Source: Bog-473 sp963756025 (lineage in GTDB: Bacteria; Actinomycetota; Acidimicrobiia; Acidimicrobiales; RAAP-2). Taken from it: DNA of 64,000 nucleotides. The DNA lies in assembly GCA_963756025.1 (NCBI GenBank), contig CAVWMF010000009.1, positions 1-64,000 on the forward strand, written 5' to 3'. The notes beneath the pieces were generated by a model. The model saw nothing but the letters and a program-made list of their open reading frames with translations. It searched no databases and was not told where the DNA came from. Position numbers and translations under genes: made by a program. This document shows positions 45,131-53,557 of the stretch, piece after piece. The number at the start of each line of letters is the position of its first letter. Positions within the stretch are counted from its first letter, which is position 1.

Positions 45131-45172
45131 CCGGTCTGCACCCGCTACCGGCCAGCGGCAGGGGTCAGCCTG

Positions 45173-46516
45173 ATGCTCGCCAACGCCCCTTGGCTCGATG
45201 CGATCGGAAGGAGCCTTCGCGAAGGCTTCTTCATGTTCTGGGAGACGCTCTGGCCGCTCATCCTCGGGTTCGCGGTGTCGGGCGTGGTGCAGGCGTTCGT
45301 CAGCCCGGAGGCCATGCAGCGAAAGTTGGGGGATCACAAGCCGCGGGCTGTCGTGCGGGCATCGGGTTACGGGGTGGTCTCGTCCTCCTGCTCGTATGCC
45401 GCAACTGCCATGGCCAAGTCGCTCTTCGTCAAGGGGGCGGACTTCGTCGCGTCGTTGGTGTTCATGGTCGCCTCGACCAATCTGGTCATCGAATTGGGGA
45501 TCGTGCTCATCGTGCTCATGGGGTGGCAATTCGCTGCGAGTGAGTTTGTCGGTGGTGTCATCATGATCACGCTGCTTGCGACGTTCGGCGGTCTGTGGTT
45601 CAGGGGCAAGATGATCGCGCAAGCCCGCGCCCGCCTGCAGAACGAGTCGGAGTCCGACGCCCAAGGCCACGTGCACGCGCCCCCGGAGAACACCGTCCTC
45701 CAGGGTGAGAGCTGGCGCACGAAGTTGCGCTCGAAGGGTGGCTGGGCCGACGCCGCCACCTACACCATGTCCGACCTCACGATGGTGCGCCGTGAGCTCG
45801 TGATCGGCTACGTCGTGGCCGGCTTCCTCACGATCCTGGTGCCGACGGCGGTGTGGAACGCCGTCTTCTTGCACGGCCACGGCTTCTGGACGAGTGTCGA
45901 GAACGTCATCGTCGGTCCCTTCATCGCCATCATCAGCTTCGTGTGTTCCATCGGCAATGTCCCGTTGGCCGCCGCGCTCTGGAAGGGGGGAATCTCCTTC
46001 GGCGGCGTCGTGTCGTTCATTTTCGGCGACCTCATCACCTTCCCGTTGCTGCTCATCTACCGCCGCTACTACGGCACCCGTCTGATGCTCCGGATGCTCG
46101 CGCTGCTCTGGGCCGTCATGTCCATCGCGGGCCTGGTGACCGAGGGCATCTTCCACGCCGCCGGACTCATTCCGCACACACGTCCCACCCAGATCGCCCC
46201 CGACGGCTTCTCGTGGAACTACACGACGTATCTCAACCTCGTGTTCCTGCTGGTGTTCGGCGCTCTCTATTGGGCATATCGCAACCGGCAGCGCCTCGGC
46301 GGTGGGCAGGGGACCGCGCTCGACCCGGTCTGCGGCATGCAGGTCACGGTCGCCAATGCACCCGCGTCACTCGTCCACGACGGGAGCCGCCACTCCTTCT
46401 GCTCGGATCGGTGCAAGAAGCGCTTCGAGGAATCACCGACGCGCTTCGCGACCCAGTCGGCCGGGGCGCTGCCACCCGCGGCCGGAGTGACGCCGTCCAG
46501 CGAACTTCACGCCTAG
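45173..46516 (+). CDS. Permease (DUF318/ArsP-like) fused to a C-terminal YHS domain
   Basis: A 447-residue membrane protein with 8-10 helices in two clusters: LWPLILGFAVSGVVQAFVSPEAMQRKLGDH early and AIISFVCSIGNVPLAAALWKGGISFGGVVSFIFGDLITFPLLLIYRRYYG later. The paired cytoplasmic-type motifs fit PF03773-type permeases. A His-containing loop (AQGHVHAPPENT) separates the clusters. The last 80 residues form a YHS domain (DPVCGMQV...HSFCSDRCKKRF), a small metal-binding unit often found on copper and heavy-metal transporters. Start ATG 45173 follows AGGGG. Control by the CsoR gene next door suggests copper-related transport; ArsP homology leaves organoarsenic as an alternative. Confidence 0.85.
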   Translation: MLANAPWLDAIGRSLREGFFMFWETLWPLILGFAVSGVVQAFVSPEAMQRKLGDHKPRAVVRASGYGVVSSSCSYAATAMAKSLFVKGADFVASLVFMVASTNLVIELGIVLIVLMGWQFAASEFVGGVIMITLLATFGGLWFRGKMIAQARARLQNESESDAQGHVHAPPENTVLQGESWRTKLRSKGGWADAATYTMSDLTMVRRELVIGYVVAGFLTILVPTAVWNAVFLHGHGFWTSVENVIVGPFIAIISFVCSIGNVPLAAALWKGGISFGGVVSFIFGDLITFPLLLIYRRYYGTRLMLRMLALLWAVMSIAGLVTEGIFHAAGLIPHTRPTQIAPDGFSWNYTTYLNLVFLLVFGALYWAYRNRQRLGGGQGTALDPVCGMQVTVANAPASLVHDGSRHSFCSDRCKKRFEESPTRFATQSAGALPPAAGVTPSSELHA

Positions 46517-46519
46517 TCG

Positions 46520-47720
46520 TCAGGGGAGCACGTCAGGCGGGAGGGGCCAGCGGAAGAGTTTCGCTGCGTTCTCGTGGGTCATCTTGCGCAGGTCCTCGAC
46601 GGGGAGATGGCCCCAGTAACGCTTGATCACCTCTTGGGTGTCCGGCCACGTCGAGTCACCGTGCGGATAGTCGACTTCCACCATGATGTGATCAATGCCG
46701 ATCCGATGGCGGGTGTCGATCGTCGACGGGTCGTCGATGGTGCAGAACCAGAAGTTCCGGGCCAGGACCTCGGCCGGCCGCAGTCCCGAGGCGTCGTAGT
46801 CCCGACCGTAGCCCGAGCGATCAACGATGTTGTCGAGACGGTCGAGCAGCATCGCCACCCAGCCGATCCCGCCTTCGCTCATGGCGATCTTGAATGTTGC
46901 TGAAGCGCGACGGCAACCCCGACCACAACCACTCGGCGCAGGCCGACAACGACATCTGACCGAAAAGGGTGGCGACGAGCGGCACCATCGGGCTGTCGTC
47001 AGCAACATCGGCCATGCCCGACGACCCGACGTGGAGCGAGATCACGGTTTCGGTCTCTTCGCAGGCGGCCACGATCGGGTCCCAGTAGCCGGAGAACAGG
47101 CTCGGCAAATTGATCCGGTGCGGTCGCTCGGGCAGCGTCACCGACCGGAACCCGCGCGACGCGTTGCGCCGGATCTCGGCCGCACCGAGCTCGGGATCGG
47201 CCAGGAACGTGATCCCGCACGGGATGATCCGGTCCGGATACGGCTGCCACCACGCGTCGTAGAGCCAGTCGTTCCAGGCTCTCGTGACGGCCAGCCCCAA
47301 CTCGGGATCACGAGCGGCCGAGAAGACCTTGCCGCAGAACCCCGTGATCATCGACGGAAAGTTGAGCGACGCCCACACCCCGTTGATGTCCATGTCGGCT
47401 ATGCGGTCGTCGATGTTCCAGCAGCCTCGCCGCATATCTTCGAACCGCGTCGGCTCCACCTTGACGTCCTCGGGGCGGCGTCCGGCCACCGCATTCATCC
47501 CGACCTGGGTGTACAACGCGCCGTCGAACTCCCACACCTGGTGGCCCTGCTCGTTCTCGATGACCTTGGGGGCGAGGTCGGTGAAGCGGCTCGGCAGCCG
47601 ATCCTCGAACATGTCGGGCGGTTCGACGAGATGATCATCGACGGAGATCACCGTGTAGTGCACCGGACGCGGCTCGGGGTCCGGCAGCAACATTTCGTGC
47701 CGTGTCGTGATGGTCGTCAT
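46520..47720 (-). CDS. Amidohydrolase-2 family TIM-barrel protein, one frameshift near 46892
   Basis: A 399-residue protein after repair. The opening VISVDDHLVEPPDMFEDRLP, the middle GVWASLNFPSMITGF, VISLHVGSSGM and the closing HIMVEVDYPHGDSTWP (metal-ligand Asp/His) are typical of the amidohydrolase-2 group that includes decarboxylases and hydrolases of aromatic or lactone-type acids. HLVEPPD replaces the classical HxH motif, as in many actinobacterial members. Removing one base near 46892 joins FSNI to KIAMSEGGIGWVA. A weak CAGAAT box lies 6 nt before the ATG. The substrate is unknown. Confidence 0.85.
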
Positions 47721-47774
47721 GGCCCGATTCTGTCAGGCAGGGCCGCCCGACGCTCAGACGGTCTGCCGATCCGT

Positions 47775-49421
47775 TTATCGGCTCGCCGTTCCCGCACACG
47801 GGCTGCGTGGATCGGCCGCGCCGACGAAGTGCCGTGCGCCGTCATCGTCGTAGACCAACGCAATGATCTGGCAGCCGCCGACGGCATTGGGTTCGAACGC
47901 CGTGATCGGAATCACCCGATGGCCGCGAACCCGCAGTCCCTCCACCCATTCCGATGGCGCATGGGCCTCGACACAGATCTGGAGGTCGTCGCCCCACCAC
48001 AGGCGGAACGGCCCGGCCCCGGGCGCCACGAGAGAGACACGGGCTGACGCGACGGCGGTGGCCGGGTCCTCGCCGGCGTGCAACATCCGGGCCAGCACCT
48101 GTTGGAGGATCTGCGGTTGGGCGTCGCCCCCCATTGCGCCGACGATGTGCGAGAGCCGACCGTCGGTCGTCGTGGCCAGCATCGGGGACAGGGTGTGGGG
48201 TGGCCGGGTCCGGGGCGCCAGCTCGGCCGGATGCCCCGGGACAAGGGAGAAGCCGACCCCGCGGTTGTGCAGGAAGATCCCCGTCGAGCCGGCGACCAGA
48301 TGAGAACCGAAGTCGAGGGCGTTGGACTGTGTCAGGGATATCCCGAGGCCATCGTCATCCACCACGCAAAGGTGGGTCGTGTCGCCGTCCGCCACCCGGC
48401 GGATGCTCGCGGTCGGGTCATCCGGCGCACCGGGGCGCACGTCGGACGGCGCCGCTCGATCGTCCCCGATACGGTCGGCCGCAGCGGACAGTCGCTCTTC
48501 GCTGAGCAGGAACCGCGCCTCCGCCCCGTCGTAGAGGACGGCCGGGCGGTCGTGTCCCGCGGCGCGGGAGGCTTCGACGATGAGGTGGGCCCAGAGCGGG
48601 TCGGAGGGATCGGTTCCGAGGCCGACCCGTTCGGCGATCCACGAGCTGGCCAGTGTCAGGTAGCCCTGGCTGGGGGCGGGAACGGTCCAGAGATCGTGGC
48701 CCCAGACCCGCAGGCGCGACGGCGCACACCACTGTGCGAAGTCGCGGACCAGATCGTCGTCCACGTAGACGCCATCTCCCAGACGCACCAACTCACGTCC
48801 GAACTCCCCGCCGTAGAAGCCCTGCCGGCCGTCGTCGACGATGGCCCGCAGCGCGCGCGCCACCGACGGAAGCCGCACCCGGCCCTCGAGGGGAACGGGG
48901 CCATCGGGGCAGAGCTCCTGCGCCCCCGGGACCTCGGAGACGAGCGAACTCGCCAACGACAGCATCAACGACGCCACGAACCCGTCCTCCGCCAACTCGA
49001 TGGCGGGGCCGAACACGTCGGACAACGCAAGGCGACCGAAGCGAGCGTGAAGGGCGAGCCATCCGTCGACCGCACCCGGTACGGGCACGGTCCGGAAGTC
49101 ACCCCGCACCGGCATGATGGAATGGCCCTCGGTACGCAACCCGGCGGCGTCGACCCCCGATCCGGCGCGACCCACCGCCAACAATGCGATCGGATCGGCG
49201 CCGGGCGCGCTGACCACCGCCAACATGTCGCCACCCATGCCACAGAGATACGGACTGGTGACCGCCATTACCGCTGCGGCCCCCACTGCAGCGTCAGCTG
49301 CTGAACCGCCTTGTGCCAACAGGCCGAGCCCCGCGGTCGACGCCAGGTGGTCCGCCGCGCTGACCATGCCGCGCAGGCCGGTGACGGGCGCGAACGGAGC
49401 GAGGGGATACGCCATGCGCAT
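47775..49421 (-). CDS. Gamma-glutamyltransferase family protein
   Basis: A 548-residue Ntn-hydrolase of the GGT family. The processing point and nucleophile are in ADGDTTHLCVVDDDGLGISLTQSN (first Thr of TTH). The large-subunit opening GMVSAADHLASTAGLGLLAQGGSAADAAVG and FLHNRGVGFSLVPGHPAELAPRTRPPHTLSPML are typical. No signal peptide is present, so it is probably cytoplasmic, more like the acylase-type or short-substrate members than secreted glutathione-type enzymes. In a mycothiol bacterium the true substrate may not be glutathione. ATG 49415 is an alternative start. Confidence 0.9.
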   Translation of the reverse strand: MRMAYPLAPFAPVTGLRGMVSAADHLASTAGLGLLAQGGSAADAAVGAAAVMAVTSPYLCGMGGDMLAVVSAPGADPIALLAVGRAGSGVDAAGLRTEGHSIMPVRGDFRTVPVPGAVDGWLALHARFGRLALSDVFGPAIELAEDGFVASLMLSLASSLVSEVPGAQELCPDGPVPLEGRVRLPSVARALRAIVDDGRQGFYGGEFGRELVRLGDGVYVDDDLVRDFAQWCAPSRLRVWGHDLWTVPAPSQGYLTLASSWIAERVGLGTDPSDPLWAHLIVEASRAAGHDRPAVLYDGAEARFLLSEERLSAAADRIGDDRAAPSDVRPGAPDDPTASIRRVADGDTTHLCVVDDDGLGISLTQSNALDFGSHLVAGSTGIFLHNRGVGFSLVPGHPAELAPRTRPPHTLSPMLATTTDGRLSHIVGAMGGDAQPQILQQVLARMLHAGEDPATAVASARVSLVAPGAGPFRLWWGDDLQICVEAHAPSEWVEGLRVRGHRVIPITAFEPNAVGGCQIIALVYDDDGARHFVGAADPRSPCAGTASR

Positions 49422-49433
49422 GGCATAGCATGA

Positions 49434-49601
49434 TCACGTCGACTTGTCGGCGCCCTCCTCAATCCGTTCCTCGGACTCTTCGAGGATCACCTCGGCCTGA
49501 TGTTCGGGATCCTCGCTCGACTCTTCTTCGGGGGGACGTCCACTCGCACGCGACATGACGGCCTCGTGCGACGGCTCCTCTTCCAGTTCGTGGTGGCTCA
49601 T
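49434..49601 (-). CDS. Small acidic protein
   Basis: A 55-residue open reading frame between two larger genes. Its product is strongly acidic (about one third Glu/Asp), starting MSHHELEEEPSHEAV and ending EESEERIEEGADKST, and is predicted to be disordered. Codons keep the high third-position GC of neighbours. GGGAATAG upstream is a weak ribosome site. No family is recognised. It lies 12 bp upstream of the gamma-glutamyltransferase gene on the same strand. Confidence 0.55.
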   Translation of the reverse strand: MSHHELEEEPSHEAVMSRASGRPPEEESSEDPEHQAEVILEESEERIEEGADKST

Positions 49602-49654
49602 GCTGTCACTATTCCCATTCCGCCCTCCCGGTTAACCACTCCGCCCGTCAGTGA

Positions 49655-50743
49655 CTACCCGAGCACGACGACGGAGCGCAGGACCTCGCCCCGCTGCATC
49701 CGGTTGAACGCCTCTTCCACCTCATCGAGGGCGATGGTCTCGCTGACGAAGAGGTCCAGATCGAGGCGACCGGCCAGATACAGGTCGACCAATTTGGGGA
49801 AGTCCCGATCCGGCAGGCAGTCGCCGTACCAGCTCGGCTTGAGTGCACCGCCCCGTCCGAAGAACTCGATCATGGGGAGATCGATGCGCATGTCGGGCGT
49901 CGGCACTCCCACCTGCACCAGTGTCCCGGCGAGGTCCCGGGCGTAGAAGGCCTGTTCCATCACTTTGGGGTTCCCGACCGCCTCGATACAGACATCCGCC
50001 CCGTTCCCACCCGTCAATCCCTGCACGGCCGCCACCGGATCCACAGCGCTGGCGTCGACGACATCGGTTGCGCCGAACTGCTTCGCCTGCTCGAGCTTCC
50101 TCGCGTCGAGATCGATGGCGATGATGGTCGTCGCCCCGGCCAACTTCGCGCCCGCAATGGCGGCGCAACCGACCCCACCGCAGCCGAACACGGCGACCGA
50201 GTCGCCGAGCCCCACGTCGCCGGTGAACATGGCCGAGCCGATCCCCGCCATCACGCCGCATCCGAGCAGCCCGACCGCCTCGGGTCGCGCCGATGGGTCG
50301 ACCTTCGTGCACTGCCCGGCGGCCACCAACGTCTTGTCCGCAAACGCGCCGATGCCCAACGCAGGCGAGAGCGGCGTCCCGTCCGTCAACGTCATCTTCT
50401 GCGTCGCGTTGTGCGTGGCGAAGCAGTACCACGGCCGCCCCCGGCGGCACGCCCGGCACTCGCCGCACACCGCCCGCCAGTTCAAAACGACGAAATCCCC
50501 CGGAGCGACCGACGTCACGCCGGGCCCGACGGTGTCGACGATCCCGGCCGCCTCGTGCCCGAGCAAGAACGGGAACTCGTCGTTGATCCCGCCCTCGCGG
50601 AAGTGCAGATCCGTGTGGCACACCCCGCACGCCTTCACCGCTACCACGGCTTCACCGGGCCCAGGGTCCGGAACGACAATCTCCTCGAGCGTGACCGGCG
50701 CACCCTTGGCCCGGGCCACCACGCCGCGCACTGTCGAGGCCAT
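49655..50743 (-). CDS. mscR: S-(hydroxymethyl)mycothiol dehydrogenase / S-nitrosomycothiol reductase
   Basis: A 362-residue zinc alcohol dehydrogenase. The whole chain follows the MscR/AdhE2 pattern: TVRGVVARAKGAPVTLEEIVVPDPGPGEAVV, CGVCHTDLHFREGGINDEFPFLLGHEAAG (catalytic zinc), VLNWRAVCGECRACRRGRPWYC (structural zinc), GCGVMAGIGSAMFTGDVGLGDSVAVFGCGGVG (NAD loop) and the conserved GGALKPSWYGDCLP. MscR detoxifies formaldehyde and nitric oxide bound to mycothiol, so the organism probably makes mycothiol, an actinobacterial thiol. It starts 5 nt after a thiolase stop in an operon with a DUF35 gene. ATG 50743 begins the domain; longer frames are shadows. Confidence 0.92.
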   Translation of the reverse strand: MASTVRGVVARAKGAPVTLEEIVVPDPGPGEAVVAVKACGVCHTDLHFREGGINDEFPFLLGHEAAGIVDTVGPGVTSVAPGDFVVLNWRAVCGECRACRRGRPWYCFATHNATQKMTLTDGTPLSPALGIGAFADKTLVAAGQCTKVDPSARPEAVGLLGCGVMAGIGSAMFTGDVGLGDSVAVFGCGGVGCAAIAGAKLAGATTIIAIDLDARKLEQAKQFGATDVVDASAVDPVAAVQGLTGGNGADVCIEAVGNPKVMEQAFYARDLAGTLVQVGVPTPDMRIDLPMIEFFGRGGALKPSWYGDCLPDRDFPKLVDLYLAGRLDLDLFVSETIALDEVEEAFNRMQRGEVLRSVVVLG

Positions 50744-50748
50744 CCGGG

Positions 50749-51947
50749 TCAGGCCGCCCTCTCCAAAATGTGAATCCCACAGGCGGATCCCAATCCGATG
50801 ACATGCGTCATACCGACCTTGGCCCCGGCGATCTGGCGATCGCCCGCCTCGCCACGCAGATGCGTGGTCACTTCCCACACGTTGGCGATGCCCGTCGCCG
50901 CGATGGGGTGGCCCTTCGACTCGAGGCCGCCCGAGACGTTGACCGGCGTGGTCCCGTCGCGCCACGTGGCGCCCGAGTTGAAGAAGTCAACGGCGCCACC
51001 CTGCTCGCAGAGCATGAGGTTGTCGTAATGCACCAGCTCGGCCGTGGCGAAGCAGTCGTGCAGCTCCACCAGATCGAGGTCAGAAGGTCCGAGGCCCGCC
51101 TGCTCGTAGGCCTGCTTGACCGCATTGCGCGTCAAGGTGTTGACGTCGGGGAGTATCTGGCACGCCTCCTCCCACGGGTCGGTGCTCAGGATGGAGGCAG
51201 AAATCTTCACAGCCCGCTTCTGCTGCTCCAGCGACAACGTCTTGAGTTTGGAGCCGCTGACCACGACCGCCGCCGCCGCACCGTCGCAGTTGGCCGAGCA
51301 CATCGGGCGCGTGTTGGGGTAGGCGATCATCACGTCACCCATGATCTCCTCGAGGCTCATCCGCTTCGTGTACGCCGCCAGCGGGTTGAGGGTGGAATGA
51401 GCGTGATTCTTCTCGCTGATCTTGGCGAAGAGCTCGAAGCTCGTGCCGCCGTACTTGTGGCCGTATTCCATGCCGATCTGTGCGAAGACGCCCGGCATGA
51501 TCTCGGTGCCGATGCGGCCGTCGACCGCTGCCACCGCACCGTAACGACCAGACGGGGTCCACGTTCCGTCGTCCTCTTTGCGTGTTCCTCCGGCGAGGAG
51601 TCCGGCCCCCGAGAGCTTCTCCACCCCGAAGGCCAAGCCCATGTCGCATTCCCCGGCCTTGATCGCCATCACGGCGACCCGCAGGGCGGTGGCTCCGGTG
51701 GCGCAGGCGTTGGAGACGTTGTAGACGGGAATACCGGTCTGGCCGAGCTGCTTTTGCAGCACCTGTCCTGTGGCCCCACCGCCAGGAGGTTGCCCGCCCC
51801 GATGACGCCGATGTCCTTCATCGTCACGCCGGCGTCGCCGAGGGCACCCAGCACCGCTTCGGAGGCCAGGTCGATCAGGTCCTTGTCCGGGTGCTTGCCG
51901 AACTTGGTCATGTGAATGCCCAGGACCCAGACGTCGTCACTTGCCAT
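50749..51947 (-). CDS. Thiolase (SCP-x type), one frameshift near 51781
   Basis: A 399-residue thiolase after repair. The nucleophilic Cys is in NVSNACATGATALRVAV, the active His in GHPIAATGIANVWEV, and the C-terminal loop is VGMTHVIGLGSACGIHIL. ELHDCFATAELVHYDNL and the N-terminal VWVLGIHMTKFGKHPDKDL are also typical. The frame breaks near 51781; adding one base joins NLLA to GGATGQVLQKQL. This is the only deletion-type shift in the window. The upstream DUF35 gene ends 5 nt before this start (GGGAGG site, ATG 51947), which fits a thiolase-DUF35 pair, and mscR follows. Confidence 0.87.
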
Positions 51948-51952
51948 GATGC

Positions 51953-52351
51953 TCAACCTCCCAGGGGTTCGAAACCGAACCCGATTGCTTCGGTGCCGTT
52001 GTCGTCAGTACCTAATCCCAACGTGGCCAGTCGGACCTTCATTCCGAGGGTGACGTGCTCCGGGTCGGGGTCGACGTTGATCAGGTTGGCCCGGACACTC
52101 GTTCCGTCGCAATCGACCACGGCGGCGACGTAGGGGACGGGCACCCCCGGAGCCGCGAAGGTCACGATGGTGAAGGCCCGCACCTCGCCATTGGTGGCGA
52201 TATCGGCCTTGGCGAACTCCGTCTTGCCGCAATTGGCGCAGGCGTTGCGGCGGTCGAAGAAGCGGGCGCGGCAGGAGGTGCACTCGTTCGCCACGAGGTG
52301 GGGGGAATCCCCGAGCACCAGATAATCGACTAGCGGGACTTGCGCAGCCAT
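51953..52351 (-). CDS. DUF35 zinc-ribbon/OB-fold protein, thiolase partner
   Basis: A 132-residue protein. The zinc ribbon CTSCRARFFDRRNACANCGKTEF has four Cys and leads into an OB fold (GEVRAFTIVTFAAPGVPVPYVAAVVDCDG, then LGMKVRLATLG). It is the first gene of a DUF35-thiolase-mscR operon. It probably forms a complex with the thiolase and controls acyl-CoA access, as ChsH2 does for Ltp2. AGGGGGAAG precedes ATG 52351. Confidence 0.87.
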   Translation of the reverse strand: MAAQVPLVDYLVLGDSPHLVANECTSCRARFFDRRNACANCGKTEFAKADIATNGEVRAFTIVTFAAPGVPVPYVAAVVDCDGTSVRANLINVDPDPEHVTLGMKVRLATLGLGTDDNGTEAIGFGFEPLGG

Positions 52352-52514
52352 CTTCCCCCTCACGTCATGCATCGGGACGAGTTACCCCGCCACCGTAGTG
52401 GTCGGAGCAAAACGGACGCTAGTTCGGGCCGCCCGGGACGCCCCCCGACGCTGCGGGACGCTCCCGGACGCGACCTCCACATCGGACGCCCCGACCCGTC
52501 CCGACGCACGCGTC

Positions 52515-52520
52515 TAGGTT
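52515..52520 (+). promoter_or_regulatory. -10 box of a leaderless aldo/keto reductase gene
   Basis: TAGGTT is followed by seven bases and ATG 52528, with no ribosome site. It follows the leaderless geometry found elsewhere in the window. Confidence 0.5.
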
Positions 52521-52527
52521 GACCCGC

Positions 52528-53490
52528 ATGAACTTCACCAACCTCGGTCGTACCGGTCTCAGCGTCAGTCGCCTCTGCCTCGGCACCATGAACTTCGGTC
52601 CCCAGACCGACGAACCGACCTCGTTCGCGATTATGGACAAGGCCCACGAGGTGGGCATCAACTTCTTCGACTCCGCCAATGCCTACGGGCGTCGCGGTGC
52701 CACCGAAGAGATCGTCGGCCGTTGGTTCGCCCAGGGAGGAGGGCGGCGGGAGCGCACGGTCATGGCTACGAAGCTCTATATCGGCATGGGGGATTGGCCG
52801 AACGAGGGAAAGCTTTCGGCCCTCAACATCCGCCGGGCTTGCGATGCCTCGCTCAAGCGCATGCAGACGGACTATATCGACCTCTACCAGATGCACCACG
52901 TCGACCGGGACACGGGATGGGACGAAATCTGGGAGGCCATGGAGGTGCTGCGGAACCAGGGCAAGATCCTCTACGTCGGCTCTTCGAACTTCGCCGGCTG
53001 GCACATCGCCAAAGCCCAGGCTGCGGCGGCCGAGCGCCATTTCCTGGGGTTGGTGAGCGAGCAGTCGATCTACAACCTCTTGGTGCGCGATATCGAGCGG
53101 GAGCTGCTTCCCGCCGCCGAGGACTTCGGGCTCGGCGTCATCCCCTGGTCGCCGCTACAGGGTGGCCTGCTCGGAGGCGTCGTGCGCAAGGAACGAGAGG
53201 GGATCCGCCGCCACCAAAACCGGGCCGCCAAGTCCCTCGAGACACACCGCCCGCAGCTCGAGCGCTACGAAGAACTGTGCGACGAGATCGGGCACGAGCC
53301 CTCGGTCGTGGCCCTGGCCTGGTTGCTCACACGTCCGGCCGTCACCGCTCCCATCATCGGACCTCGCACCCTTGACCAACTCGACGGAGCCCTCGACGCC
53401 GTCGATATCACCCTCGACGAGAAGGTGCTGACCGAGCTCGATGAGCTCTTCCCCGGGTACAAGACCGCCCCCGAGGACTACGCCTGGTAG
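52528..53490 (+). CDS. Aldo/keto reductase
   Basis: A 320-residue NADPH-dependent reductase of the AKR superfamily (YajO/IolS-like group). The catalytic tetrad is visible as Asp and Tyr in FFDSANAYG, Lys in MATKLY and His in YQMHHVD. The NADP-binding end has APIIGPRTLDQLDGAL. Substrates are unknown small carbonyl compounds. TTG 52519 is an upstream in-frame alternative, but ATG 52528 sits exactly 7 nt after a TANNNT box. It is divergent from the DUF35-thiolase-mscR operon. Confidence 0.9.
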   Translation: MNFTNLGRTGLSVSRLCLGTMNFGPQTDEPTSFAIMDKAHEVGINFFDSANAYGRRGATEEIVGRWFAQGGGRRERTVMATKLYIGMGDWPNEGKLSALNIRRACDASLKRMQTDYIDLYQMHHVDRDTGWDEIWEAMEVLRNQGKILYVGSSNFAGWHIAKAQAAAAERHFLGLVSEQSIYNLLVRDIERELLPAAEDFGLGVIPWSPLQGGLLGGVVRKEREGIRRHQNRAAKSLETHRPQLERYEELCDEIGHEPSVVALAWLLTRPAVTAPIIGPRTLDQLDGALDAVDITLDEKVLTELDELFPGYKTAPEDYAW

Positions 53491-53557
53491 CCCGAGGCCC
53501 GACCGTCAGACCAGTTCGGGGTCCGGTGCCGGTGCGGCGGGGAGCAACGCCAGGTCC

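Noticed and set aside
44222..46177. Treating the minus-strand MarR frame as a 651-residue protein.
   Set aside because: Only the last 151 residues have MarR character. The N-terminal extension runs antisense to the CsoR and permease genes.
52400..52510. A run of GGGACGC-like words resembling short tandem repeats or a CRISPR start.
   Set aside because: The units are too short and irregular. They fit GC-rich intergenic DNA, and there are no spacers and no cas genes.
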